From: Chromatiaceae bacterium
GTDB taxonomy: Bacteria > Pseudomonadota > Gammaproteobacteria > Chromatiales > Chromatiaceae
NCBI GenBank assembly: GCA_019356535.1
Contig: CP037918.1
Coordinates: 930,001 to 994,000, forward strand
DNA length: 64,000 nucleotides
Direction of reading: 5' to 3'
Position numbers and translations under genes: made by a program. Below the pieces are notes generated by a model. The model made no database searches. It saw only the letters and a program-made list of their open reading frames with translations, and was not told the DNA's origin. Positions 31,007 to 39,639 of the stretch are shown here, piece by piece (position 1 is the first letter of the stretch; each line of letters opens with the position of its first letter).

Positions 31007-32122
31007 ATGAGCGAAGGCAAGACTGACTACATTCCGGGCCAGTATCCCGACCTGCCGCCGCCGATCACTGAGGTGGGGGTAGTCGGCTGGCTGCGCCAGA
31101 ACCTGTTTTCCAACTGGTGGAACACCGGGCTCACCTTCCTGGGCCTGTATCTGGTCTACCTGATCTTCGTGCCGCTGATCCAGTGGGCCATCATCGATGC
31201 CGACTGGGTAGGCGATTCACGTGAGGCATGTACTTCGGGTGGGGCCTGCTGGGTGTTTATCCGCGTGCGCCTCGACCAGTTCCTGTACGGCTTCTATCCG
31301 GTGGGCGAGCAGTGGCGGGTGAACATGACTGGCCTGCTGCTGGCGGCCACCATCGCCTGGCTGACGGTGCCGAAGATCCCGGGCAAGCGCTATGCCGGCC
31401 TGTTTGCCCTGGTGATTTTCCCAGTGATTGCCTATCTGCTGCTCAGCGGAGGCAGCTTCGGCCTCGAGCCGGTGGAGACCACCCTCTGGGGTGGTCTGAT
31501 GCTGACGCTGATCCTGGCCTTGGTAGGTATCGTGGCAGCTTTCCCTCTGGGTATTCTGCTGGCGCTGGGACGGCGCTCGAAGATGCCCATCGTTCGCGCC
31601 CTGAGCGTGGCATTCATCGAGCTGTGGCGCGGCGTGCCGCTGATCACCGTGTTGTTCATGTCTTCGGTGATGCTGCCGCTGTTCCTGCCCGAGGGGGTCA
31701 ATTTCGACAAGCTGTTGCGCGCGTTGATCGGTATCGTGCTGTTCCAGTCGGCTTATATCGCCGAGGTGGTGCGCAGCGGTTTGCAAGCCATACCCAAGGG
31801 CCAGTACGAGGCCGCCGATGCGCTGGGCCTGAGCTACTGGAAGAAAATGGGCCTGATCATCCTGCCGCAGGCGCTCAAGTTGGTGATCCCCGGCATCGTG
31901 AACACCTTCAACGAACTGTTCAAGGACACCACGCTGGTGATGATCATCGGCCTGCTCGACCTGCTGGCCATCATCAAGGCTGCACTGGAAGACCCCAACT
32001 GGCTGGGTTACTCCATCGAGGGTTACACCTTTGCCGGATTGGTGTTCTGGCTGTTCTGCTTCGGTATGTCGCGCTACTCCATGGCCATCGAGCGCAAGCT
32101 GCATACCGGACACAAACGTTGA
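31007..32122 (+). CDS. aapM: general L-amino-acid ABC transporter, permease
   Basis: Second permease of the Aap importer, predicted 371 residues. A soluble N-terminus, one helix near residue 40, a long loop with a cysteine pair ([10 protein letters not shown]), further helices, then the binding-protein-dependent transport core with [13 protein letters not shown] and the EAA loop [18 protein letters not shown] lies 6 bases before the ATG at 31007, preferred over the in-frame ATG at 31001. Ten bases separate its stop from aapP. Confidence 0.92.
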   Translation: MSEGKTDYIPGQYPDLPPPITEVGVVGWLRQNLFSNWWNTGLTFLGLYLVYLIFVPLIQWAIIDADWVGDSREACTSGGACWVFIRVRLDQFLYGFYPVGEQWRVNMTGLLLAATIAWLTVPKIPGKRYAGLFALVIFPVIAYLLLSGGSFGLEPVETTLWGGLMLTLILALVGIVAAFPLGILLALGRRSKMPIVRALSVAFIELWRGVPLITVLFMSSVMLPLFLPEGVNFDKLLRALIGIVLFQSAYIAEVVRSGLQAIPKGQYEAADALGLSYWKKMGLIILPQALKLVIPGIVNTFNELFKDTTLVMIIGLLDLLAIIKAALEDPNWLGYSIEGYTFAGLVFWLFCFGMSRYSMAIERKLHTGHKR

Positions 32123-32132
32123 GGTTTACATC

Positions 32133-32903
32133 ATGAGCGAAAACAAGATCCACCATGCGCCCGAAGGGTTGCCCGCAGTGCAGATGCAGGGCGTGCATAA
32201 GTGGTACGGCGAATTCCACGTGCTCAAGAACATCAACCTGGATGTGGCGCGTGGCGAGCGCATCGTCATCTGCGGGCCTTCAGGATCGGGCAAGTCCACC
32301 ATGATCCGCTGCATCAACCGGCTCGAGGAACACCAGAAGGGTCACATCGTGGTGGACGGCACCGAGCTGACCAACGATGTGAAGAATATCGAGATCATCC
32401 GCCGCGAGGTCGGCATGGTGTTCCAGCACTTCAACCTGTTCCCGCATCTCACAGTGCTCGAGAACTGCACCCTGGCACCCATCTGGGTGCGCAAGATGCC
32501 CAGGGCCGAAGCCGAAGAGATCGCCATGCACTACCTGGAAAAGGTGCGTATCCCCGACCAGGCCAACAAGTATCCCGGGCAACTCTCCGGCGGCCAGCAG
32601 CAACGCGTGGCCATCGCACGCAGCTTGTGCATGAGCCCGCGCATCATGCTGTTCGACGAACCCACTTCCGCGCTCGACCCCGAGATGATCAAGGAAGTGC
32701 TCGACACCATGATCGAACTGGCCGAGACCGGCATGACCATGCTGGTGGTGACCCACGAAATGGGCTTCGCCAAGACCGTGGCCGACCGCGTGGTGTTCAT
32801 GGACGGCGGTGAGATCATCGAGGTCAATGAACCCCATGAATTCTTCAACAATCCGCAACACGAACGCAGCCAGCTGTTCCTGAGTCAGATCCTGCAGCAT
32901 TGA
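32133..32903 (+). CDS. aapP: general L-amino-acid ABC transporter, ATP-binding protein
   Basis: Cytoplasmic ATPase of the Aap importer, 256 residues. Walker [10 protein letters not shown] (about residues 48-56), the Q-loop [15 protein letters not shown], signature [15 protein letters not shown], Walker [15 protein letters not shown] and the H-loop [26 protein letters not shown] at the front is typical of polar amino-acid ATPases. Starts 10 bases after aapM and completes the operon aapJQMP. A GC-rich hairpin at about 32924-32937 follows but lacks a T-run. Confidence 0.96.
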   Translation: MSENKIHHAPEGLPAVQMQGVHKWYGEFHVLKNINLDVARGERIVICGPSGSGKSTMIRCINRLEEHQKGHIVVDGTELTNDVKNIEIIRREVGMVFQHFNLFPHLTVLENCTLAPIWVRKMPRAEAEEIAMHYLEKVRIPDQANKYPGQLSGGQQQRVAIARSLCMSPRIMLFDEPTSALDPEMIKEVLDTMIELAETGMTMLVVTHEMGFAKTVADRVVFMDGGEIIEVNEPHEFFNNPQHERSQLFLSQILQH

Positions 32904-33004
32904 GGGCAGGCTGGGCCTCGGCCCCGCTGAAATGCGGGGCGGGCTTCAGCCCACCAGGGCAGCCCAGAACCCAGCCTGAATCAACGGAACCTCTGGTCAA
33001 CCTT

Positions 33005-33028
33005 CTCCCCCCCGCTCGTGGGGGAGGG
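33005..33028. repeat. G/C-rich intergenic hairpin (family copy 2)
   Basis: C-rich arm CTCCCC at 33005-33010 pairs with GGGGAG at 33021-33026, with CTCG in the loop, the same pattern as at 232-259. It lies in the gap between aapP and the flhB-like gene. Confidence 0.4.
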
Positions 33029-33077
33029 CAACAGGTGGATGACACGGATTCTTGCGTTCCGTTGCGGTGACAGGTCT

Positions 33078-33386
33078 TCAGTTTTCTTGGGGTTCGTTTC
33101 CCCGGGGTGTCTTCCCCGCCACCACGTAGGCAAACCCGATGACCTCGGCCACGGCCCGGTAGAGGGCTTCGGGCACTTCCTCGCCCAATGGGATCTGGAC
33201 CAGGGCGGTGGCGAGTTCCGGGTTGGGATAGAGAGGCACGTCGTGTTCTTCGGCCAGCTTCACGATCTGTTCGGCGGTCAGGTCACGTCCGCTGGCGGTC
33301 ACTTTCGGCGCGTTCTGGCCATCGTAGCGCAGGGCCACGGCGATATCGGTGTTGCCCGAGACGGTGTGGGGTGGACGGCGTTTCAT
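33078..33386 (-). CDS. FlhB-like cytoplasmic-domain protein (orphan export switch)
   Basis: Predicted 102-residue protein resembling only the cytoplasmic C-terminal domain of the type III export switch protein FlhB (often called FhlB or FlhB2). It has V-A-L-R-Y-D-G-Q-N-A-P-K-V-T-A-S-G-R-D, then A-E-E-H-D-V-P-L-Y-P-N-P-E-L-A-T-A-L and the C-terminal EALYRAVAEVIGFAYVV. The membrane part and the self-cleaving N-P-T-H motif are absent, as in other stand-alone forms. The ATG overlaps the stop of the fliK-like gene, supporting a joint role in hook-length or substrate-switch control. No other flagellar gene is in the window. Confidence 0.82.
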   Translation of the reverse strand: MKRRPPHTVSGNTDIAVALRYDGQNAPKVTASGRDLTAEQIVKLAEEHDVPLYPNPELATALVQIPLGEEVPEALYRAVAEVIGFAYVVAGKTPRGNEPQEN

Positions 33387-34489
33387 GCCTGTTCGTCCAG
33401 CAGGCCGGCCGGGGGCGCCGTTCCGGAGTGGGACGGCATGCCTTCGAGGCTGCTCAGGGCGGCGACCTCCAGGCCGGCATCTTTCAGGCGGCTCCCCAGA
33501 CGGGACAGGGCCTGTTCAAAGCGCCTTGCGGTTGCGGGTCGCTGCGAATGAAAGGCGCAGCGTACCTGGCCATCGCACAGGCTCACCCGGGCACTGACCT
33601 TTCCCAGCTCACCGAAGTCGAAATGGATGTCTACGCGCCAATTGATAGAGGGTCTGTCCTCGGTGGGCGTTTTTCGGTCCTTTTCAATGTGAATCGTCAC
33701 CTCCTGGTGCTGTGTGCCCTGGCGTAGTGGCAATTCGAACTGCCAGACCTGCCGGTTGGGATCGTCGCCGGGCAGGGCACGAGCCTGGTGTTGCTGGATG
33801 CGCCCCAGTTCGCCCTCGACCAGCGTCAACAGGCGGTTGAGGAGCTGGTCGGTACGGGGATGGCGGATGTCGTCGGCGGATCGCTCGACAGCGGAGGCGA
33901 TGCGCCCCTCCGGCAACAACTGCTGGCGCAGGCGCAGTAGCATCAACTTGCGGTCGTCGGCCGGGGGCGGGGTGCCCGCGGCCAGGCGTGCTTCCAGAAA
34001 GAGCCCGGAGCGCTCGAACTGGTGGCGTACTGTCGCCGCGTTCAGCTGATCCGTTGACACGCCGGTTTTCAGCGTCGCGGCCGTGGTGCGTGCCAGGGTC
34101 GGGGCTTCCGCCTCGTCCAGCGCGAGTCGGGCCAGTTGCTGGTGCACTTCGGTGGCGGGTAGCTGGCGCGCCAGGGCGTGACGCAGCAGCGTGATCGGCG
34201 CGGCCGCGTGTTGCGGCGCCTCGGGCAGGATGCGCAGTACCGGCGTGGGCAGGCCCTGCTCGACGCGCAGGCGGAGTCGCATCCCGCTGGCCAGGGGGGT
34301 GCTGCTCTGCGCAGTCAATGTCGTGCCACCGATACGCAGCAGTACCTGCCCGAGACGCGCCTCGAGTACCTGGGCCTGTACCTGCTGTCCAGGGCGCAAC
34401 CGTGCCAGTAGCGCGGCAGAGTCGCCTGTCGTGCGAATGCGCTCGACGACCAGTGGCAGGCCGGGGCGGATGTTGGAAATCTCCGACAT
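33383..34489 (-). CDS. FliK-like flagellar hook-length control protein
   Basis: Predicted 368-residue protein with a variable N-terminal half and a C-terminal FliK (Flg_hook) domain from about residue 255 on: W-Q-F-E-L-P-L-R-Q, V-T-I-H-I-E-K, I-H-F-D-F-G-E-L-G-K-V-S-A-R-V-S-L-C-D, then V-R-C-A-F-H-S. In flagellar systems such domains sense hook length and act on FlhB, and here the FlhB-like partner is the very next gene, overlapping by 4 bases. The repeat-rich, proline-containing middle is typical. Because no other flagellar gene is near, the pair may serve a flagellum encoded elsewhere or a different export role. Confidence 0.78.
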   Translation of the reverse strand: MSEISNIRPGLPLVVERIRTTGDSAALLARLRPGQQVQAQVLEARLGQVLLRIGGTTLTAQSSTPLASGMRLRLRVEQGLPTPVLRILPEAPQHAAAPITLLRHALARQLPATEVHQQLARLALDEAEAPTLARTTAATLKTGVSTDQLNAATVRHQFERSGLFLEARLAAGTPPPADDRKLMLLRLRQQLLPEGRIASAVERSADDIRHPRTDQLLNRLLTLVEGELGRIQQHQARALPGDDPNRQVWQFELPLRQGTQHQEVTIHIEKDRKTPTEDRPSINWRVDIHFDFGELGKVSARVSLCDGQVRCAFHSQRPATARRFEQALSRLGSRLKDAGLEVAALSSLEGMPSHSGTAPPAGLLDEQA

Positions 34490-34649
34490 GATACTGCCTT
34501 ATCGGCTGCAGGACGGGAAAGTTCAGTGGTTGTTCGAAGGCGTGACGACTGCAGCGCTTTCCAGCGTGACAACAAGGGTGCTAGCATTTCGATCGCCTAC
34601 AGGGCGTGACATTTCGTTGTTTCTCATGTTGGTCCAAGGAGGGATTGCC

Positions 34650-34907
34650 ATGACACCTTTCCGTATCATCAAGATCTCTGCGCCGCTGTTCCTTGGCGCT
34701 ACCGTGATTGCCCAACCGGTGCATGCGGGCTCGCCCGTGCAGTGCAAGGCCCTGTCCAGGGAGGCTTGCAGCGCCCACCCGGAGTGCACCTGGGTTGATG
34801 GGTATGTTCGCAAGGACGGGCGCCACGTGAAGGCCTATTGCCGTACTGTCTCGCGCAGAGCGAGCAAGGAGCCGACCGGTTCCGGGCCGAAGAAGCTCGG
34901 GGACTAG
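34650..34907 (+). CDS. small secreted four-cysteine protein (unknown)
   Basis: Predicted 85-residue precursor with a signal peptide (MTPFRIIKISAPLFLGATVI, cleavage near AQPVHA-G) and a compact mature part holding four cysteines (C-K-A-L, E-A-C-S-A, H-P-E-C-T-W and K-A-Y-C-R-T), enough for two disulfides. A strong AAGGAGG lies 7 bases before the ATG. No family is recognised; the C-terminus is lysine-rich. It stands alone between the minus-strand fliK-like gene and the antiporter. Confidence 0.65.
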   Translation: MTPFRIIKISAPLFLGATVIAQPVHAGSPVQCKALSREACSAHPECTWVDGYVRKDGRHVKAYCRTVSRRASKEPTGSGPKKLGD

Positions 34908-35007
34908 GGCAGAACAGCGGTCGGGAAGCACTGACCTGCGATCCTGAAACAGGAAGACAGGGTCTTTCCGGGTACCCGTGCCAGGACTTGCTTGCTAAGG
35001 TTCCGGC

Positions 35008-36171
35008 ATGGATACCGGTTCCATCGGCTTTACTATCTTTATCGTGTTCACGGGCGCGGCGGTCTTCGCGACCGTCGCGCTCTATGCCCGGCAGTCTTTA
35101 TTGATAGCCTATATTCTGCTGGGCATACTGCTCGGCCCCTGGGGACTGGGCTGGGTCAATGACCCGGAGCTGGTACGCGAAATTGCCGAGTTTGGCATCA
35201 TGTTCCTGTTGTTTCTGCTGGGACTGCACTTGCAGCCGCAGGACCTGCTTCACATGGTGCGCAAGACCACCCTGGTAACCCTGCTCAGTTCCGCAGTGTT
35301 CTTCGTGGTGGGGTTCGGTATGGCGCTGGCGTTCGGGATGACGCTGATGGAGTCGGTGCTGGTCGGCGGGGCGGCCACCTTCTCCAGCACCATCATCGGC
35401 CTCAAGCTGCTGCCGACGACCATTCTTCATCACCAGCATACTGGCGAGGTCATCGTCAGTATCCTGCTGTTGCAGGATCTGCTGGCTATCGTGCTGCTGC
35501 TGATCGTGCAGGGTGGCAATGGCATGCCGCTGTTCGATCTGCTCAAGCTGCTGGGTGCGCTGCCGGCGTTGGTCTTGCTGGCCTGGCTGGGCGAGCGTTA
35601 TCTGTTGCTGCCATTGATCCAGCGCTTCGACCGCATTCAGGAGTACATCTTTCTTATGGCCATCGGCTGGTGCCTGGGCATGGCCGAGCTGGGGCAGTTG
35701 ATGGGGTTGTCGGCCGAGATCGGCGCTTTCATTGCCGGGGTGACCCTGGCTTCCAGTCCGATTGCCCTGTTCATTGCCGAAAGCCTGAAGCCACTGCGCG
35801 ATTTCTTCCTGGTGCTGTTCTTCTTTTCGCTGGGCGCGGGTTTCGACCTGGGCATGATGAGTTCGGTATTGCTGCCGGCACTGTTGCTGGCGGTTGCGCT
35901 GTTGCTGCTCAAGCCGCTGGTGTTTCGACTGTTGCTGCACCGCACCGGTGAGTCTCTGCGGCGATCGCACGAGATCGGCTATCGCCTGGGGCAGATGAGC
36001 GAGTTCTCGCTGCTGCTTGCGGTACTGGCAGAGGAGCGGCAGGCGATCGGTGCCCAGGCTTCGTACCTCATTCAGCTGGCCACCCTGCTGACCTTCCTGG
36101 CGTCGTCCTACCTGATCGTCAAGCGCTTTCCGACTCCGATCGCGGTGTCCGAGCGCTTGCGGCGTGACTGA
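35008..36171 (+). CDS. CPA2-family cation/proton antiporter (Kef-type, no RCK domain)
   Basis: Predicted 387 residues with about 11-12 membrane helices. The family core is recognisable: AYILLGILLGPWGLGWV, then I-M-F-L-L-F-L-L-G-L-H-L, the unwound helix region G-G-A-A-T-F-S-S-T-I-I-G-L-K-L-L, and L-G-M-A-E-L-G-Q-L-M-G-L-S-A-E-I-G-A-F-I-A-G-V. It lacks the nucleotide-binding RCK/TrkA-N domain of KefB/KefC, so it is a bare transporter. Ion specificity (potassium or sodium against protons) cannot be told. It follows the four-cysteine gene in the same direction and converges on the SYLF gene. Confidence 0.88.
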   Translation: MDTGSIGFTIFIVFTGAAVFATVALYARQSLLIAYILLGILLGPWGLGWVNDPELVREIAEFGIMFLLFLLGLHLQPQDLLHMVRKTTLVTLLSSAVFFVVGFGMALAFGMTLMESVLVGGAATFSSTIIGLKLLPTTILHHQHTGEVIVSILLLQDLLAIVLLLIVQGGNGMPLFDLLKLLGALPALVLLAWLGERYLLLPLIQRFDRIQEYIFLMAIGWCLGMAELGQLMGLSAEIGAFIAGVTLASSPIALFIAESLKPLRDFFLVLFFFSLGAGFDLGMMSSVLLPALLLAVALLLLKPLVFRLLLHRTGESLRRSHEIGYRLGQMSEFSLLLAVLAEERQAIGAQASYLIQLATLLTFLASSYLIVKRFPTPIAVSERLRRD

Positions 36172-36174
36172 GGT

Positions 36175-36708
36175 TCAGCGCGGTTCGAAGGTGAACTGCT
36201 GGCCGCCGACCGAGGCCTCGGCCATCAGGCCGCCCTTGGGCAGGGTGAACACCGCGACACTGCCATGGTAGTCGGCATTGAGCGCTGCCCCCTTGTCGGC
36301 TACCACGGCCGAGGCCTGGGCGTCGAATTCGAGTCGTTCGCGCTTGAAGCGATCCAGAGCGGCCTGGTCGCGGAAGAAAATGATCTCGCTGTAGGCCTGG
36401 CCGCCAAACTGGAAGCCGATGCTGACCTGGCGAAGTTCGCTGAAGCCGATGACCTGGCCGCGCCGATAGACCACGCCCTTGCCATAGGCGCCGCCCACCC
36501 AGAAGCCTGCCTTGCCGACCGTGGGATAGACTGCCCAGGCCGCTGCGTTGTTGAAGAAGCGCTTGAGGGACGGGTCCTTGCGCATGAAGCGCTGGATGGT
36601 GGCCGAGGCTTCCTGTACCAGCTCCTTGCGGTCGGCCGGGTCCCAGCCGGCCGGCGCGGTCGAGGCGATGGAGAGCAATACCGAAAGCAGTAGCCAATGA
36701 CGCAACAT
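36175..36708 (-). CDS. SYLF-domain lipid-binding protein (YSC84-like)
   Basis: Predicted 177-residue exported protein: signal peptide at residues 1-20 (LRHWLLLSVLLSIASTAPAG), then helix L-V-Q-E-A-S-A-T-I-Q-R-F. The SYLF/YSC84 signature follows: A-W-A-V-Y-P-T-V-G-K-A-G-F-W-V-G-G-A-Y-G-K-G, S-I-G-F-Q-F-G-G-Q-A-Y-S-E-I-I-F-F, and the last strand K-G-G-L-M-A-E-A-S-V-G-G-Q. Such domains bind phosphoinositide-like lipids in eukaryotes; the bacterial role is unclear. GGAG precedes the ATG at 36708. Transcribed toward the antiporter gene with a 3-base gap. Confidence 0.85.
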   Translation of the reverse strand: MLRHWLLLSVLLSIASTAPAGWDPADRKELVQEASATIQRFMRKDPSLKRFFNNAAAWAVYPTVGKAGFWVGGAYGKGVVYRRGQVIGFSELRQVSIGFQFGGQAYSEIIFFRDQAALDRFKRERLEFDAQASAVVADKGAALNADYHGSVAVFTLPKGGLMAEASVGGQQFTFEPR

Positions 36709-36772
36709 GGATGAACTCCGCAGGGTGATCGAGTAGGTTGTCAGTAGGGTCACGGGGAGCCTCCGATCAAGT

Positions 36773-36801
36773 CCCTCCCCCACTTGCGGAAGGCGGGAGG
36801 G
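36773..36801. repeat. G/C-rich intergenic hairpin (family copy 3)
   Basis: CCCTCCC (36773-36779) pairs with GGGAGGG (36795-36801) around a 15-base loop. Similar to the hairpins at 232 and 33005. It lies in the 197-base gap between the SYLF gene and the GGDEF-EAL gene, where no gene is seen. Confidence 0.4.
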
Positions 36802-36905
36802 GAAGACAGCACTTTTTCAGAGGTGCCGTAGGGTAACAATCGTGGCTGGCTGTACCAAGGTGGGAGCCCCTGTTGGTCTGACCGACCCGTGACCAGAGGA
36901 TGAGT

Positions 36906-38834
36906 TCATTCGACCAGGCGAAGTTGTGCGCCCAGTCGCAGTTCCTCACGGAATGCCTGCCGGTCGAGTGGTGGGCGACCGAGAAAGCCCTGGTAGCAGG
37001 TACAGCCGTGTTCGCGCAGGAAATGCAACTGTTCTCGGTGCTCCACCCCCTCGGCGATCACCTGCATGCCCATATGGCCGGCGATGCCCAGCACGGTGCG
37101 CACGATGGCGGCATCGTCCGGGTCACGGGTCACCTCGCTGACGAAGCTGCGATCGATCTTCAGCGTATCGGCTGGCAATTGCTTGAGATAGGCCAGCGAG
37201 GAGTAGCCGGTGCCGAAGTCGTCGATGGCAAAGCGCAGGCCCAGTTCCTTGAGTGCCAGCATGCGCGCTCGTGCCTCGCGGGCATTGGTCATGATGACCG
37301 TTTCGGTGATCTCGAACAGCAGATGGTGGGGGTCGGCGCCGGTCGCCTCGATGATGCCGCGGGTACGTGAGACGAAATCAGGCTGGTGAAACTGCTGGTG
37401 GCTGATGTTGACGGCAATGTAGCCCGGTGGATGCATCCCGGGCGTGGCCATGATCGTGGCCAGCTCTTGACAGGTTCGTTCCAGTACCCAATCGGCCAGT
37501 GTGAGCATCAGGGCGCCGTCTTCAATCTGTGGCAGGAAGCGGTCGGGGAGGATCAGTCCGTCGTGGGGATGACGCCAGCGCAGCAGGGCCTCGGCGCCCA
37601 GGATGCGACCATCCTGGATGCGCAGCACAGGCTGGAAATAGAGTTCCAGGTGGCCGTCCTGCAGCGCCTGGCGGATCTCGTTTTCCACGCGCATGCGCTG
37701 GGTGGCGATCTCGTCCATGCTCGGGTGGAAGCGGGTGACGGTGTCGCGTCCGGCCTTCTTGGCCTGGTACATGGCCAGATCGGCATGACGTAACAGGGTC
37801 TCCATGGTCTGGCCGTCACGCGGGAAGACAACATGGCCGATACTGGCGGTCATGTGCAGCTCGTGGCCGTTGAGGTGATAAGCCGGTGCCAGGGCAGCAC
37901 GGATCTTGTGCGCGATTTCGCGTATCTGGCGATCGGCTTCTTCCGGGTCGCGCCCCAGGTGCTCGAGCAGGACCACGAACTCGTCACCCCCCAGGCGGGA
38001 GATGGTGTCTTCCTCGCGCAGGGTGCGGCGCAGTCGGGCGGCCAGTTCCTGTAACAGCAGGTCGCCGATGGAGTGTCCGAGTGAATCGTTGATACGCTTG
38101 AAGTTGTCGAGATCGAGAAACAGCAGGGCGCCGTGTTGTCCGCTGCGCTGGCTGCGTTGCAGGGCGTGGTTCACTCGGTCGGTGAGCAGGGTGCGGTTGG
38201 GCAGGTCGGTGAGGGTGTCGTGATAGGCCAGATGCAGGACGCGGCTCTCGGCCTCGGCATGGCGGGTCTGGTCCTGCCCCAGCAGCAGAATCAGTGGCCG
38301 GCCCTGCACGTGGAGTTGTTCTGCGCTCATCTCGAAATACAGGATCTTGCTGTTCTGCGAGCGCAGTCGGATGTTGCGATGATGGACGCCCGCTATCTCC
38401 TGGGCCTGGCGCAACAGCTCCAGCAGCGGATCGGTCTGTTCTGCCAGTTCGAGGATGTTGTGCCGCAGCAGCTGTTCTTTCGACAGTCGCAGCAGGTGGC
38501 TGGCCTGGTGGTTGCAATCGAGTATCAGATGGGTGTCCGGGTCGACCAGTAATCCCACGTCGTGGGTGCGCTCGTGGATTCGGCAGCTGGCCAGCAGGTC
38601 GGTCTCGTCGGCGTGTCGGGGCGCGGCGAGGTCGTGGCGGATCGACAGGAACAGGGCCGGGATGCCGCGTGCCACGGCCAGCGAGGCAGTGGCGCCGGAG
38701 AGCAGGGTCAGCAGCCAGGTCGGGCTGCCGGCCATCGACAGCAGGGCCACTGCGGCACTGGTGACGCTGAGCACCAGTGCCGAGAGGCGAAACAGGTCGC
38801 GTCGTGCTACGTAGGCATGTTCGTCCTGACCCAA
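36906..38834 (-). CDS. GGDEF-EAL dual-domain cyclic-di-GMP protein with PAS domain
   Basis: Predicted 642-residue membrane protein. One or two N-terminal helices (residues about 15-60), a PAS-like domain (about 85-190), a GGDEF domain with intact RLGGDEF and the inhibitory-site pattern R-E-E-D five residues before it, and a C-terminal EAL domain in which the key residues appear complete: GAEALLR, VNISHQQF, FEITETV, IDDFGTGYSS, KIDRSFV and IAEGVEH. Both synthesis and hydrolysis of c-di-GMP therefore look possible. The start is a TTG at 38834 with GAGG about 9 bases upstream; no upstream ATG fits. It is a likely signalling partner, in function, for the PilZ protein at 8043. Confidence 0.92.
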   Translation of the reverse strand: MGQDEHAYVARRDLFRLSALVLSVTSAAVALLSMAGSPTWLLTLLSGATASLAVARGIPALFLSIRHDLAAPRHADETDLLASCRIHERTHDVGLLVDPDTHLILDCNHQASHLLRLSKEQLLRHNILELAEQTDPLLELLRQAQEIAGVHHRNIRLRSQNSKILYFEMSAEQLHVQGRPLILLLGQDQTRHAEAESRVLHLAYHDTLTDLPNRTLLTDRVNHALQRSQRSGQHGALLFLDLDNFKRINDSLGHSIGDLLLQELAARLRRTLREEDTISRLGGDEFVVLLEHLGRDPEEADRQIREIAHKIRAALAPAYHLNGHELHMTASIGHVVFPRDGQTMETLLRHADLAMYQAKKAGRDTVTRFHPSMDEIATQRMRVENEIRQALQDGHLELYFQPVLRIQDGRILGAEALLRWRHPHDGLILPDRFLPQIEDGALMLTLADWVLERTCQELATIMATPGMHPPGYIAVNISHQQFHQPDFVSRTRGIIEATGADPHHLLFEITETVIMTNAREARARMLALKELGLRFAIDDFGTGYSSLAYLKQLPADTLKIDRSFVSEVTRDPDDAAIVRTVLGIAGHMGMQVIAEGVEHREQLHFLREHGCTCYQGFLGRPPLDRQAFREELRLGAQLRLVE

Positions 38835-38901
38835 GGCCTTGCCTCGCTGGGGGTGGCGGTTCAGCTAGCGTACCATTGTGCCATAGCCTCGATATGAGTC
38901 C

Positions 38902-39639
38902 ATGATCATGAGCGACCACGGCCTTCACCTGCAAGCGATCGCACGGGTGGTCTCGCCCTATCGCGAAAAGTTCGGTATCCCGCGCCAGGCTGGCCTGGTC
39001 GAGGCGGCGCGCGGCTGGCTGGAGATGGTTCCCGAATTCGCGCGCCCCGAGGCCTTCGAGGGCCTGGAGGGGTTCGAGCGGATCTGGGTGATCTTCGGTT
39101 TTCACGCTTGTGAGGGACGCTATCGTCTGCGGGTGCGACCACCACGGCTGGGCGGCAATCGCGAGGTGGGCGTGTTCGCCAGCCGTTCGCCTTTCCGACC
39201 CAACAACCTGGGGCTGTCACTCCTGGGTCTCGAGGGGATCGAGCAGGTGGATGGGCGATTGCGCCTGCGGGTCTCGGGGATGGACTTGCTGCATGGCACG
39301 CCGGTTTACGACATCAAGCCTTATCTGCCCTATGCGGATGCCCATCCGGACGCGGCTGCCGGCTTTGCAGCGCAGCCGCCCTCACCGGTGCTGGCGGTGC
39401 ACTTCGGCGAGAGGGCTGATGCGGTGTTGCGCGAACAGCCGGGCCTGCGCGAGTTGATCGTGCAGACCCTGACGCTGGATCCGCGCCCGGCCTACCGGAA
39501 GGGGCAGGACCAGCGGCGTTACGGCATGCGCATCGAGGGCTTCGACGTGCGTTGGCAGGTCGAGGGCGACCGCGCCGAGGTGGAGGCCATCGTGCCGGTC
39601 GGCGCGGAGGATGCACCGGGGCTCAGTGCATCAGATTGA
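38902..39639 (+). CDS. trmO: tRNA N6-methyladenosine methyltransferase TrmO (TsaA family)
   Basis: S-adenosylmethionine-dependent enzyme that methylates N6 of t6A37 in tRNA-Thr(GGU); YaeB/TsaA beta-barrel fold. Predicted 245 residues. The TsaA signature is present: A-I-A-R-V-V-S-P-Y-R-E-K-F-G-I-P-R-Q, F-E-R-I-W-V-I-F-G-F-H, and G-V-F-A-S-R-S-P-F-R-P-N-N-L-G-L, then V-Y-D-I-K-P-Y-L-P-Y-A-D. ATG 38902 and 38908 both fit; neither has a strong ribosome-binding site. It converges on cnoX, their ends overlapping by 17 bases. Confidence 0.93.
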   Translation: MIMSDHGLHLQAIARVVSPYREKFGIPRQAGLVEAARGWLEMVPEFARPEAFEGLEGFERIWVIFGFHACEGRYRLRVRPPRLGGNREVGVFASRSPFRPNNLGLSLLGLEGIEQVDGRLRLRVSGMDLLHGTPVYDIKPYLPYADAHPDAAAGFAAQPPSPVLAVHFGERADAVLREQPGLRELIVQTLTLDPRPAYRKGQDQRRYGMRIEGFDVRWQVEGDRAEVEAIVPVGAEDAPGLSASD

